Position numbers and translations under genes: made by a program. Below are positions 11,987 to 22,941 of a stretch of DNA of 64,000 nucleotides, one piece after another. The DNA comes from Steinernema hermaphroditum. Lineage: Eukaryota; Nematoda; Chromadorea; Rhabditida; Steinernematidae. The DNA lies in NCBI GenBank assembly GCA_030435675.1, contig CM059623.1, forward strand, positions 13,548,092-13,612,091. The letters are read 5' to 3'. The notes beneath the pieces were generated by a model. It had not been told where the DNA came from. It saw only the letters and a list, made by a program, of their open reading frames with translations, and did not search any database. Positions within the stretch are counted from its first letter, which is position 1, and each line of letters opens with the position of its first letter.

Positions 11987-12890
11987 AGCTGGTGACTGAA
12001 ACGCAGAAGTCTGATTAATAGACGGTCAGAGACAGTTGGAAACGCGACATAGACACGACGCTTGAATTATAAACAAACACGTTCTTTCTAAAGTCTGCGC
12101 AACAGAAACAAGCGGTGTAAAGATTTTTCACATTTGAAAAGACTGAATCCGATTTGGATGTCTCAAATCGCAAACGGGGCCAACTTCAAGCATCAAGAAC
12201 AGCTGCAAACTCAATCCGGCGATTTCAAATCTAAGCAAATAAGCCTAAAACAAGGAATTCACGCGGTGACAGCTTCTTCAAGCACCGAATCAAATTGTTT
12301 TTTGTGAAATGGTTCCATCACAACTTTCGCAAATCTCATGCGCGGGAGGAACATTCCTAACCATAAACGCAACAAAATCCACAAAAATCGGCTGAAAATT
12401 GACGAAGAAACTCTAGACCAGCGAAATTTCGAGTTTCTCCCACTGAGGATACAGTAGCAAGCAAGGCCGCGTTGGGACCCACCGCTACAACGAACGTCAA
12501 ATCGGCAAATGAATGCTCGAAACGTCGCACATTCGTGCTGCAAAATTCGATCGGCAGGCGGATTTTACGTCCTTCGGCTACTTGAAAGTATAGTCGGTAT
12601 CAAAAATCTCTTACAAAAGTATCACAACAGACTGCCTCCAAATAAACCAGACGAGCCTTCAGCAAATCCACTGCGGAATAGCACAACAGCAAGAATGGTA
12701 CAATACCGTAATTACACGGAGCATAGAAAAAAACAATTTTAATAGTAGAACATCTTAATAACTTATATGTGAAAGGGAAAGCTAAAAAATTCTCTACAGA
12801 GCACCAAATGAACGCCAAAAGGCAGAGCGTACCCAACGAAGATATGTTAGAAGAACTTGACAACAATATGCGCATTCAGCGGCCAACAAT
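11987..12890. other. Intergenic, nothing recognised
   Basis: Holds the upstream region of rps-28 and the 3' end of BCKDHA. The open frames at 12259-12543 and 12600-12875 (-) have no family features. Confidence 0.4.
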
Positions 12891-15658
12891 CTACTTCTTC
12901 ACGCCGAACTGGTACTGATCGAGTGGATAGTGCTCGCCGTACTCTTCGAGGTGCTTGTCCATCGCATCCTGCTGGCGGCGGAGATGCTCGGGCAGCTCGG
13001 CGTAGACTCCGTTGAACATCTCGTGTGGGTGCTGCTTGTGCACCTTCTCGGCGGCGGAGAACGCCTTCAGCACCTCCTTGCGCGACTTCTGGATCCATGC
13101 CTTCTCGGCTTCCTCGCTCCACCAGCCCTTGCGCTCGAGGTACTTGCGGAAGCGGTTGATGGCGTTGTCCTGTTCCATCCATGACTCGACTTCTTGCTTC
13201 GTTCTGCAAGAGATGAAATTGAGAGATGTGAATAAGAAAGGTAGGAAGATAATGTTACTTCCGCTACAAACAAGACCGCTTATCGTCAGTGCAAGACTGA
13301 AATTGAAACAGTCTGATTTTGCAGAATAAATTAGACAGCAAACGGTCTGAACTAGACCAACCTCCGGCAATGTCAACTTGAAATGAGATCGCAAATATAG
13401 GTAGACTGTCTATAAGTCTAAATTTGCATCGTGGGAACGATTTTGTCTATCAGCACTGATACACTTCCAGAAAACACACCTGTAAGCAGTGGAATCGTCG
13501 GAGGTGGAGTGATGCCCGGCGCGGTAGGTCATCGCCTCGATCAGCACAGGCTTATTTTCGAGCGCTAGCCGGCGAGCTTCCTTCGTAGCGTTATAGACGG
13601 CGAACAGATCGTTTCCGTCGACGCGGATCGTGTGTAGGCCGTAGCCAGGTCCCTTTCCAGCGATTCCATCGCCGGCGTACTGCTCCTTCGTCGGGGTGCT
13701 GATGGCGTAGCCGTTGTTGCGGCAGAAGAAGATAATCGGGCAGTCCTATACGACATTATGAAACACATTCTGCGTAGTTATTGCCTACAAGAGTGCCAGC
13801 GAAGTTGAAGGCAGCGTGGGCGTCTCCTTCCGAAGCGGCTCCGTCCCCAAAATAGACACAAACAACGCGATCGTTCTTGGCGCGCTTGAAGGCGTAGGCC
13901 GATCCGACGGCCTGGGGCATCTGCGTTGTCAGAGGCGAACTGATCGTGACGAAGTTGTGCTCCGCGGATCCGTAGTGCACCGGCATCTGCTTGCCTTTGC
14001 CGATATCCATGCCGTTACCGTAGCACTGGTGCATGAACTGTTCGAGGGGGAAGCCACGGTACATCAAGACACCGACTTCGCGGTATTGGCCGTAGACCAA
14101 GTCGCTGGGATCCAGAGCGGCGGCAGATCCAACATGGCTAGCCTAGAAACGACGACTAGACTCATCCACTAGAACAAAGATAGAAACATACTTCTTCACC
14201 GAAATTGGTCATGTAGAATGAGATACGGCCTTGACGCTGAGAGTCGTAGAGAATTTTGTCCATAGTGTTCAGGAACGTCATGCTCTCGTACATCCTAACC
14301 GCCTGTTCTTGTGAAAAGTTCGGGTCATTCTCGGGCGTGATGAATTCGCCCTCGGAGTCCGTGACTCTGTAGATGGGGAAAGCTTCGAAGTGTTTTGAGT
14401 CGATCACTTCGAGCTTCTCTGTGAACCGTGTCTGAAACGAGTCAAAGTTAGTGAGCGGAAAAAGACGTTGTCCAGCGTCTCGACTCAAGACTTTATAGAC
14501 ATTTAGACCCGTTTGCAAAGCTCTGCCTTGAATTCCATTTGCTACCAATTTTGTCTGCTGAGTGATCGGTTGAGATAATGTCTAGCGTCTAGACCTCAAA
14601 GTGCAAAACCATTTCTAGTCGGTTCAGACTCATTTGCAACGTTCCGCAGGGAAGCAACCTGTCTAGAGCTTCATTCGATACGGAAACACATGCGTGGGAC
14701 GGTCGGTTCCCTGTTGTCTGGTATTTTGTATAAGCTTTCGTTCTTTTGTGAACATTTTGAGTGAAGAGCCATTCCGGACCAATTGAAGAACAGGTTTTCG
14801 TGTTCGTTCGAGAGTTTTACGCCTGAGTAACCATCGTTTCCTCGGTTTTCAATGGATTTTTTTGCTATTTTCCAATTCTCAATTTCTTGATCGATAGACC
14901 CTAAGACTATAAATCACAAAACGGATCTAGCTCGTGCAATGGCTTATCTATTTTTTTCGCTAATTGCTTTTTTTTGCCTTCAGCGGTATACAAATAATTA
15001 GTTAGCGCTTCTTCTTATCGAGATCTAAACAGCTTAAGCAAGGGGTATTTACGCTAAAATTCATGCAACGCAAGACGGACTTCTGGACATAATTAATCTG
15101 CAGTTCTGCGGATTAATCTGCGGATTAGCAGCATCTTCCCCAACTTATCTCAATACCCCACACCTCACAGAATTAAGTTTTTTTATCTGCAAACATCTGG
15201 CTCTAATGCAGACTGTTGAATGCCCGTTGCTAACACGTAGTTTCGACCGAAATTTCACGAAAAAAAAACGACCAAAATTATGCGATTGGTGATGTGTGAT
15301 CATATAGCCACATAGCTTCAATGTATATTCATTCCTTTCAATGGCAAATCTGCTAAATGACACATAAAAATAACGAACGGCTATAAATAGAAACCACTTC
15401 GCCTACTTCCTCCACATGCCTCCCTCATATGTCCACCGTAATCCTCCCCTCCCGACCATCCGGCTTTATCGCTCCTCCTTCTCCCCACACAAATCTTAAA
15501 AAGTTTACCTTGCGATCTCCGAGATACTTCTCCGAGTACTCCTTCAGCCGGAAATCATCCGAGGAATCGCGGCGACTCGCAGCGGAAACCGAAGCGGCGG
15601 CGGCGATGTGCCGGGCGGCGACGGAGCGCCCAACGGCGACGATCTTCGAAGCGAGCAT
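12891..15658 (-). CDS. bckd-1A: Branched-chain alpha-keto acid dehydrogenase E1 alpha (BCKDHA), mitochondrial
   Basis: Exons 15658-15509, 14431-14192, 14142-13789, 13745-13480, 13203-12891 encode 440 residues, the usual size. It is the thiamine-diphosphate-binding half of the E1 component that oxidatively decarboxylates the keto acids of Leu, Ile and Val in the mitochondrial matrix. An Arg/Ala/Ser-rich N-terminal presequence ([20 protein letters not shown]) fits import. The ThDP motif [20 protein letters not shown] ends in the expected NN, and the regulatory phosphorylation loop [13 protein letters not shown] is intact, so inhibition by BCKD kinase is likely conserved. The C-terminus YPLDQYQFG is typical. 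The first intron is 1077 nt, by far the longest here. An alternative start at 15694 would add 12 residues; the inner ATG lies behind a TTTTAG site and gives a better presequence. Confidence 0.95.
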
Positions 15659-16352
15659 TTCCGCGAATCTAAAATGACGCCTAGGAGTGAACAAGCAAGC
15701 GGAGAATAGCGAAAGAAACGTGGAAGACGAGCATCTTACGATGTTCCGTTCCCCCGGGAAATCATACGATTAATTCAATTAGCTACCGTATCCTGTAATT
15801 GATCTCTCAGGGACACCAACTTAAGTGCTTTGTAACGTTGTAATTGATCCCTTTAGCGAGGTTTCTTTGTGCTCTTTGATGTCTTCAGAGGCATTAGTTG
15901 TCCCTCGTTCGCTCACATCTCAAAATCATCTTCGAGGTCATCTCCTCCACATCATATTGAACATATCCGCCCTAATAACTCCTTGACTTATGATTTCTAC
16001 ATAAGAGGCGCTCGACGTCGTTGCGCAATCGGAGAAGGGGCGCCGAAGAACCTGTTGTTATTTAGCCAAGCGGCGTCTTGTTTTGTTCCGCAGAAGGAAC
16101 TTTGCGTTCCAAGGCGATCGTTTTCCTTCGATGATGTCTTTGTGTGTAGGTGGGAGAAAGAGACGTTTTGGTCGTTGTGCTTCACTTAAATGGTGCTATT
16201 TATGGTGCAAGCGTGAAATCGGAGTAGGTGCACTTTTGATGGTTCTGTTGGCTTCCAATAACTTTTAAAACTTTTTGGTTTGTCTTGTCTACTGGTAAAA
16301 GCGGTTAAAAACTTCTTTTTTTTAATTCTCAATGAAAAATCGAAAAAATATT
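15659..16352. other. Upstream region of BCKDHA, no gene
   Basis: AT-rich with a few long, non-protein-like open frames. Presumably contains the BCKDHA promoter. Confidence 0.4.
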
Positions 16353-16425
16353 AGCCCGATGCGGGGCTCGAACCCGCGACAGCCAGATTAAGAGTCTGGT
16401 GCTCTACCGACTGAGCTAACCGGGC
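16353..16425 (-). tRNA. tRNA-Lys(CTT)
   Basis: A 73-nt cloverleaf: acceptor GCCCGGT pairs with ATCGGGC, D-loop AGTCGGTA, anticodon loop CTCTTAA with CTT, T-arm GCGGG-TTCGAGC-CCCGC. Same sequence as the three other Lys loci in the window. Confidence 0.97.
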
Positions 16426-16627
16426 GTCGAGTCTCCAGGCTCTCTCCTTTCTGATGAGATAGCTTGCACTTTACACACCAACCGACCGATCGCATATCAC
16501 AACGAATGCCAAGGTCGCATGTTCTCTCCATGTCTATCCCAAGTACACTCAACGTCTGATTGATAAAAATGGGTCTCCTACGAATATTTTGAATACATCT
16601 TATTATTTTGGAAAATATAAAAACGTT

Positions 16628-16700
16628 AGCCCGATGCGGGGCTCGAACCCGCGACAGCCAGATTAAGAGTCTGGTGCTCTACCGACTGAGCTAACCGGGC
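16628..16700 (-). tRNA. tRNA-Lys(CTT)
   Basis: Identical 73-nt cloverleaf to the copy at 16353, 275 bp away and in the same orientation. Flanks differ beyond a few bases, so it is not a very recent tandem duplicate. Confidence 0.97.
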
Positions 16701-18620
16701 TTCTGTCTCAAGCCTCTATACATGACAGTTGTATCCAATATCAACACCAATGTCACGCTTTCAACATCCAGTTCAAATCCTTTGTCTCAAATGAAAGGAA
16801 AATTTTTTGTGTGTCAACAGCGCAATCTACGCAATCTGCAGATAGAGGTCAGTGGCGTAGATTTGGATGATAAGAGCAGACTTTTCAAGTGTGAGAGATA
16901 TCTGGATGGCATCTCTTCTATCTCCACGAAACGAGCAGTTGGAAGTGCGCTGTTAGCGATTAATTTCGTTGTCTTCTTCCTCGTTATATAACACCTTTCA
17001 CCGAACCAGCCCCTCTTTCTGCGACTTTCCCTAATTACCCTGCGTACAGTCTACTTTCATCCACGATGCGTCTAATTGTCTAGCGCCAGGGGGCGTCTGT
17101 CCTCCCATTTCAACGCGTTCAAGTGCGGCGCACCCGGCGTCATCGCCGTTTACGTCCACTTTTTGCATCGCCTGTTTTTCCGCTACCCCACTTCTCACGT
17201 CGGGATCGTCGTCTCGATTCGCGCGGCGCGCATCTGATCCAGAGAGCTTTGTCTCCGTGCGCCAGCCCCAACCAGAACATAGCCCCCCGGGGCGCTTTTG
17301 TGCACTTTCTCCGTCGTCGTCGTCGCCGCTGGCGCCGTTGACCCCTTACGACACTCTGAATTTTACCCACAAATTGCCGCGCCAATCCTTTCGCTCTCTG
17401 CGAAACTTCTCCACTTTGTTCTGTTTTCCGTCGCCGTTCCGTCCTGGATGATCCCCTTAGGCAATGACCGAAGGAGGTGGTAGAAGTGGGGAGTCCTTCC
17501 GTCATCGATTTACTTCGAGATTCGTGTTGTTCCAGTCCTTGTGCCTATCACTGTCCCTAAGTCAAACCCTTTTGCGTTAACGACCTTCTGATGACTGAAG
17601 GAGGAAATGAACAACGGTTCAGGGGAAGATATGTTTCTTGTTTTTTTGAAACCAGTCTTGCAGATAAAGTTTGACTTCATTGAAAAAGGCTAAAAGTTCG
17701 AACTCTCTTTTGCATGCCTATTTTAGATGATTTATCGTGTTTTCGGAAAACCTGTCCGACAAGAGCGTACTGTTTACGCTCTTTGATAGTGGCACTTTGG
17801 CGAGTGGGAACTCTGAAGTTTAGTTTTCCGATTCAAAACGGAATTTTTACGATGAACGTTTTTGAGCAAACATTCCTACACTTACGTCCACAGTTTGGCG
17901 AGCAAGTGCCACCTTTTTTTGCAGAACTCCACAGGACTCCATGGTCACTTTTGGCTGTAGATAGCCCACCATCTATAGAATAAACCTGTCTTCTTATCGG
18001 AAGCCCTTTGAACCTTATCCTTGGAAGAAACCTACATCTAGAACACCGCATAAATGACCATAATTATCACAAATGCCTTGTTTTTAGCGATTTCCTCTCA
18101 TCGATCACTGATCAACAACAAAACGTTTCCAACAGACTCTGTCACTGGTCTCTGATCTAGTGCCTTCAAGTGGTTAATTCACATTTTTGGCCGCCTCACG
18201 TGAATACAAGTGAACCTGACCTGTTCCGCCTATCGACAGACCGAACATGAAACATAGAAAAACAGGTCCTCGTGAACGTTTCTCTTATAAAACTGTGTTT
18301 TCGTTCATAGTTTTGTATTATTGATTTGTCACGTAGGACTTAATTTTCTTAACTGCTTTCTTCCGGAGGATATCCACGGAAGATTTTGATCCGCATTGAT
18401 CTTTCTTTGATCTCTATATGGGTCATCGGAACTTTTCCGAGTGCAAATCGAAAATTTTCGCAAATTGAGTAATGATCTGAGAGCATGGGATGGTTTTGGG
18501 CACGTATCAGATCTTCCATTTGCGTCTTGGGCTACTTGTCAAGATCTTCTTTCCAAAATTCAAAACTTTGTGACCAAGAAACGAGAAGATACCTCATTTT
18601 ACAATACGAATAAAAAGTTT
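16701..18620. other. Intergenic, GC-rich block inside
   Basis: No gene is supported. Bases about 17100-17460 are GC-rich with CGTCGTCGTCG-type runs and open on both strands. Similar GC islands sit at 2740, 23270, 25900, 54650 and 58170. They could be promoters of genes I cannot place, or compositional islands. Confidence 0.35.
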
Positions 18621-18702
18621 TGACGAGAGTGGGATTCGAACCCACGCCTCCGAAGAGACTGGTGCCTTAAACCAGCGCCTTAGACCGCTCGGCCATCTCG
18701 CC
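18621..18702 (-). tRNA. tRNA-Leu(AAG)
   Basis: An 82-nt type II tRNA: acceptor GGCGAGA pairs with TCTCGTC, D-arm GGCCGAGCGGTCTAAGGC, anticodon stem CTGGT/ACCAG with loop TTAAGGC (AAG), long variable arm TCTCTTCGGAGGCG and T-arm with GGTTCGAATCC. A second copy lies at 26797. Confidence 0.97.
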
Positions 18703-18879
18703 ACGGTGTCTCGATCTCTCGATTTGTATATTGGTTTGGGGCATAGATAATGTCGCATCATTGCAATAAGTGTTTCTTAGCATAAAAAAACAAACACTTC
18801 AAATAAAGTATATCATCATTATATCGTACAACCACAGCTCACTCTGCGGTTAGGAGCCATAAGCCATGTTCGTAGAAAA

Positions 18880-19290
18880 TTGGAGATTTTGGGATCGAAA
18901 AATGTTTTTGGTCCAATTTTCGACCTCTTTCTCTTATATTGAGAATCTTCCTCTGATTTCGTTATTTATCAACGAGTTTAGATGGAGGTTATATGGAGCG
19001 AAAAAAGTACTATAAGAACATTCAAACAGTAATCCCTCAGCTTAAAGTGAAAAGCCATTGTGAGGGTCAACTTGGAAACGCACGGCCTCGGGTAGTCGGA
19101 CTTTTTGAGAATCCAGGGGGCATTTTTTCAACATTTGGCCCTTTTTTCTTTAAAGTAGAAATGAGCTCGTGAAGTCGCTATATGGGCATAGTAGCTGTGA
19201 GTGGTAGCTATCTGCTACATCTCTCCATAGCCTGTTATGTAACTTAACCAATTAGAAATGATGCAGTTAAGAGAACACGGTGATCCGAAA
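18880..19290 (+). repeat. Dispersed repeat, copy A (partner 59075-59462)
   Basis: Shares several blocks in the same order with 59075-59462: TTTTCGACCTCTTT, GCCATTxTGAGGGTCAACTT, GGACTTTTTGAGAATCC against GTACTTTTTGAGAATCC, TTTTTCAACATTT and CTACCTGCTA-like. No open frame is shared, so it looks like an old non-coding transposon fragment. Confidence 0.65.
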
Positions 19291-21124
19291 AGGCCATCTT
19301 TTCGAGACTTGCTTATGTTTTGATACATGATTAACACAGCGATAGGTGCAACAAGTTGGTAAGACCTAACGATTTACATGGTTGAAGATGGTCGCCGTCC
19401 ATCACACAAATATTACTGTAGGAAGCTCGGCCATCTAGTCGCATTTCGCAATGTCCACGTGGCAAATTTTTTTGTCATGTGACAAGAATAAGTAAAAATA
19501 TTGCATTTAACACTAGAGTGAGAAGTGGCTATGATGGTCTGAGGAGGACGTATGAGTGGCGAACACAACACACACACCGGTTTTGCAAACGGCGTATTGA
19601 GTGCGAAAATACACGCCAAACAAAAATGCTTTTTATGCCCCAACCCAATATATTCATATCTGCATACAATTGATTAAAAATATTGGGTGTTGTGGGTGTT
19701 TATGATCTTTTTCTCTGTGCAGCCAGCCAAATTGTATATGCCTCATCCTCTTTAGCGACTCCCGTGATATTTTTATAACTATAAGGTCATCACATCAAGT
19801 ACTGTCTCCATCGAGATAGAACAACTACCGTATTTTATTAAATCAGCTCTAAAAGTGCATGGAAAACAAGCCGCTGTAGTCGCCGTAGCCTGTAGCTCTG
19901 ATAGCATCTGTACCTTGTTGTAATGTTCACTATAAAGCACAGTGCAAAATGTGTTATTTCCATGACTTCACAGTTTGCGAACAAAACGGCGTTTTTGTGC
20001 TCCGTCCACCGCCCTCTCAAGTGTTTCTCGGAAACAAAGGAATAATTGAATGACTGGTCCGTTTTTGCGTTTGCAAGTTGCCTGTCGAAATCCGGTTCTC
20101 ATGGCGACTTTCACTTCGTTCCCGCCCTGTCCGTATGACAACCGGGATAACTTTTATCCTGCTCGCGGATCTCTTTTGTGCGTATTTTTTTTTGTGAACG
20201 TATAAAACGCTGTTTACATATCTCTTGGTGGTGGCTTTTGTAAGGGATCATAGAGATCGTGGCTAAATATTAAGAAACCTTGCCTACAACCAACATTCTA
20301 ACCGGATCAACTACGTAGGCAGATACCGGTAATCATGCCTACACCCATCTAACTTTAAAAGGATGTTTACATGGCTAGATATGCGTATCGGCCGACGCCT
20401 TTTTGGGGTTAATGAAAGCCTATCTGTGTGCCAATTTTCAACGCTATCTAACTCACTGCTTCGAAGGTTCCCATATAAGAGGTCCAGTCATTTATAATCG
20501 TTCCAAATTGAGTGATGGGAATACTGTAGTGCACTTTATTGTTTTTATCGCATGTCCTAATCGTTCCAGAGATGTGAAAACCTGCTGAGGCGGAACTCAA
20601 ACGCCCTTCTGCTTTTTATAAGTTCAGTTATTATTGCACGAACGAACCTGTTTCTTCCACTTTTGTAATTCACTTTCGCGTGGGAAAGAAGGAAAGGGAG
20701 TGATTCATTCCTTTCCTCCTCTTTCAAGGACACTTTCAAGTGAATTGAGGGTAATTAATGCTTTTCCATGAGTTTTGGTACACTTCCGTTCTGTCATTCT
20801 ACTTTCTTTCAAATGAGTGGATTTTTCGTCCCTAGAAATATCTATAGAAAACAGTGAGGCATTGATGTGGTGATCAGTTCCGTGGCTATCGCCAGAGGTC
20901 ATGTCACCATGAGATTGGCCGATTTACAAGCCGATCGGGTTGATCGTTTCATTGGGCATATTAGAGGCAAAGCTCTGTTTTCTGTGGACAGTTTGACTCA
21001 AAGTTATTGTGGTCATTTACGAGGTGAAACCCTCTCGTACTACTGTATTCTCGCTATCCTCGTTAAGCCGCACATTTCTGGCTTATTAGTTCCTCTTATG
21101 CTTTGAATTGTTTCATCGAATCTG

Positions 21125-21147
21125 TGTACTACATACTATGTAGTACA
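21125..21147. repeat. 23-bp palindrome
   Basis: TGTACTACATA and its inverse TATGTAGTACA are separated by a single C. It stands in AT-rich intergenic DNA with no gene nearby. Confidence 0.6.
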
Positions 21148-21596
21148 TAGATCAGAAGTTAGTCAATGGTTAGTGCACTGTGAAAAATCACTTCAAATTG
21201 GTCGGCTATTGTAAATGGCGCTGTCGAAGTTGACCTTTGTGATGTCACAATCGTGTGAATGGGAACAACACCGGAACAGATACTCTTCGTCGCGATCGCT
21301 GTCGCAACTCGGTGTATTTTGTGTCGCTTAGACGGATCCAATTACGCTTTTGACCTTCACGCGTTTATCATCAGCTCTAAGAGAACATTCGAGTGCGTTT
21401 ATTGCGAGAGGAAGTTGTTTGTATCCGATGGCCTAGACGAAGTGGACTGAATTAGGATTATTTCATTAATTCCAGCTTGGGGAAAAATTTTCAAAAGGCC
21501 AAAACGACTTCGAGTTTTAAAAAAATTGGTTCATCATTCGTAGTCACTAACTTCAAGTTGATGCGAAGTACTTAGCGCCCAAACAAAACTGAAATT

Positions 21597-21690
21597 AACT
21601 AACAAAGAAACGGTCAAATATGTAACGCTAAGATCGACGCGAGACTGGGGGCAAACGGTGGGCCTAGGTGAGTAGATGAACTGTGCAAAG
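21597..21690 (+). mobile_element. Solo end of a CAAGG foldback element
   Basis: Reads ACGGTCAAATATGTAACGC, then AAGATCGACGCGAGACT, then GGGGCAAACGGT and GGCCTAGGTGAGT, matching the left arm of the intact element at 49295. The terminal bases are degenerate (CAAAGAAACGG in place of CAAGGGAACGG) and no right end is seen nearby. Confidence 0.65.
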
Positions 21691-22239
21691 AATTAGCAGT
21701 TTGAGCTGCGCTTTGTAACTACGCCTCCTAAAACTGTCCCTTTTTCTTTTCTGTCCCAGCCAGAGATGCTGAAGCAGTCCAAAAACGACTCGTACTCGAT
21801 CACTCCAACTTCGTTTGCTCCGTTTGCTATTATCTTCGATCAGTAGCTGTGCACGTCTGGACCTATTAGTCCACGTTCTAAAAAGTTATTTAATCAAAAC
21901 GCGAAAGATTCAAAACTGCACGTGGTGCTGTGCAATTTGTAGGTGCTACGTTATCTCGAATAAGTTTTTTCCAAGGGCGTGCTGCTCTTCAATCACTTTC
22001 TTGAACCGGTTAAGTCTAATGTAAAGTGTAAAATGAGCTCGTTTTCCCGACTTTTAAGAAGGTTGCGAACGACGCCCATTTGAATACTTCTCATTCAAGT
22101 CTATGCCTATGTAACTGTTCTCACGCTGAGACCATTGGGAAACTAACGGTGTACAGCTTCGTTTTTATATTATTTCGATGGTTTTCTCGAGGAAGCCTAT
22201 TCTGACCAAAAAATCTTGACAACTTTTATTCTTTTATCG

Positions 22240-22380
22240 ATCAGACGTCTACTGCAGCTGCGACAGACATGAAAAGACCATTCGAATTTATCATTTGTTG
22301 CAAACAGCGATCGCAGAATCGGTTGATAAGCTGTCTCATCAATAACAAGGCAGACATTAGACATGACGCCCGGTTAGCTC
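22240..22380 (+). repeat. Duplicated tRNA-Lys 5' flank, copy 1 (partner 25160-25314)
   Basis: About 120 bp before this tRNA-Lys locus matches the flank of the intact gene at 25302 with few changes (GACAGACATGAAAAGACC, TTCGAATTTATCATTTG, AAACAGCGATCGCAGAATCG, AAGCTGTCTCATCAAT). The 3' flank also matches for about 35 bp (TAATCTTTTGATTTTTCCTC). So the two loci are a segmental duplication. Confidence 0.85.
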
Positions 22381-22941
22381 ACAAGGGAACATCCCCAAGT
22401 GCCCGACGAGTTAGGAGCTGAGATGTGGCGCGGCTTGTAGACGGTCTTCTAACTAAGAAAACGCACATAATCTCATCGGCCATAAATCAGTCGGGCTACC
22501 ATAGATGGTCATGAAGTTGCAAGGTCTCCTGGTGCGATGTCCCTGACTAGTCAGAATATACGGTATTTATGTCAGTTTTTTGTCATTTTTTGACCCCTTT
22601 TCTTGCTAAAAGAACATGGTTGTTAACTGGTAATGTTAATTTTGGCTCTAAATGCCGAAATCCTTAAAAACCCCGTCCAAAATCGGACAAAAATACCGTA
22701 TATTCTGACTAGTCAGGGACATCGCACCAGGAGACCTTGCAACTTCATGACCATCTTTATGGTAGCCCGACTGATTTATGGCCGATGAGATTATGTGCGT
22801 TTTCTTAGTTAGAAGACCGTCTACAAGCCGCGCCACATCTCAGCTCCTAACTCGTCGGGCACTTGGGGATGTTCCCTTGTCAGTCGGTAGAGCACCAGAC
22901 TCTTAATCTGGCTGTCGCGGGTTCGAGCCCCGCATCGGGCT
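22368..22941 (+). pseudogene. tRNA-Lys(CTT) split by a foldback element
   Basis: Bases 22368-22381 carry the 5' end of the tRNA (GCCCGGTTAGCTCA) and 22880-22941 carry the rest (TCAGTCGGTAGAG to ATCGGGCT). The two parts are perfect in sequence, separated by a 498-bp insertion in the D-loop with a TCA target duplication. The gene cannot form a normal precursor. Because the body is otherwise unmutated, the insertion is probably young. Confidence 0.93.
22382..22879. mobile_element. 498-bp foldback MITE inserted in tRNA-Lys
   Basis: Starts CAAGGGAACATCCCCAAGTG and ends with its inverse. The arms are near-perfect inverted repeats of over 150 bp (for example GACTAGTCAGAATATACGG near the centre on both sides), with a short AT-rich loop. 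Flanked by TCA on both sides. It has no coding capacity. The inner arm (TCAGGGACATCG, then GACCTTGCAACT) is shared with the element at 61500, so the two are relatives. Confidence 0.93.

Larger units (their letters stand above)
18703..21590. other. Gene-poor AT-rich region
   Basis: No protein gene is seen. It holds a dispersed repeat (18880-19290) and a 23-bp near-perfect palindrome (21125-21147), both listed separately. Confidence 0.4.
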
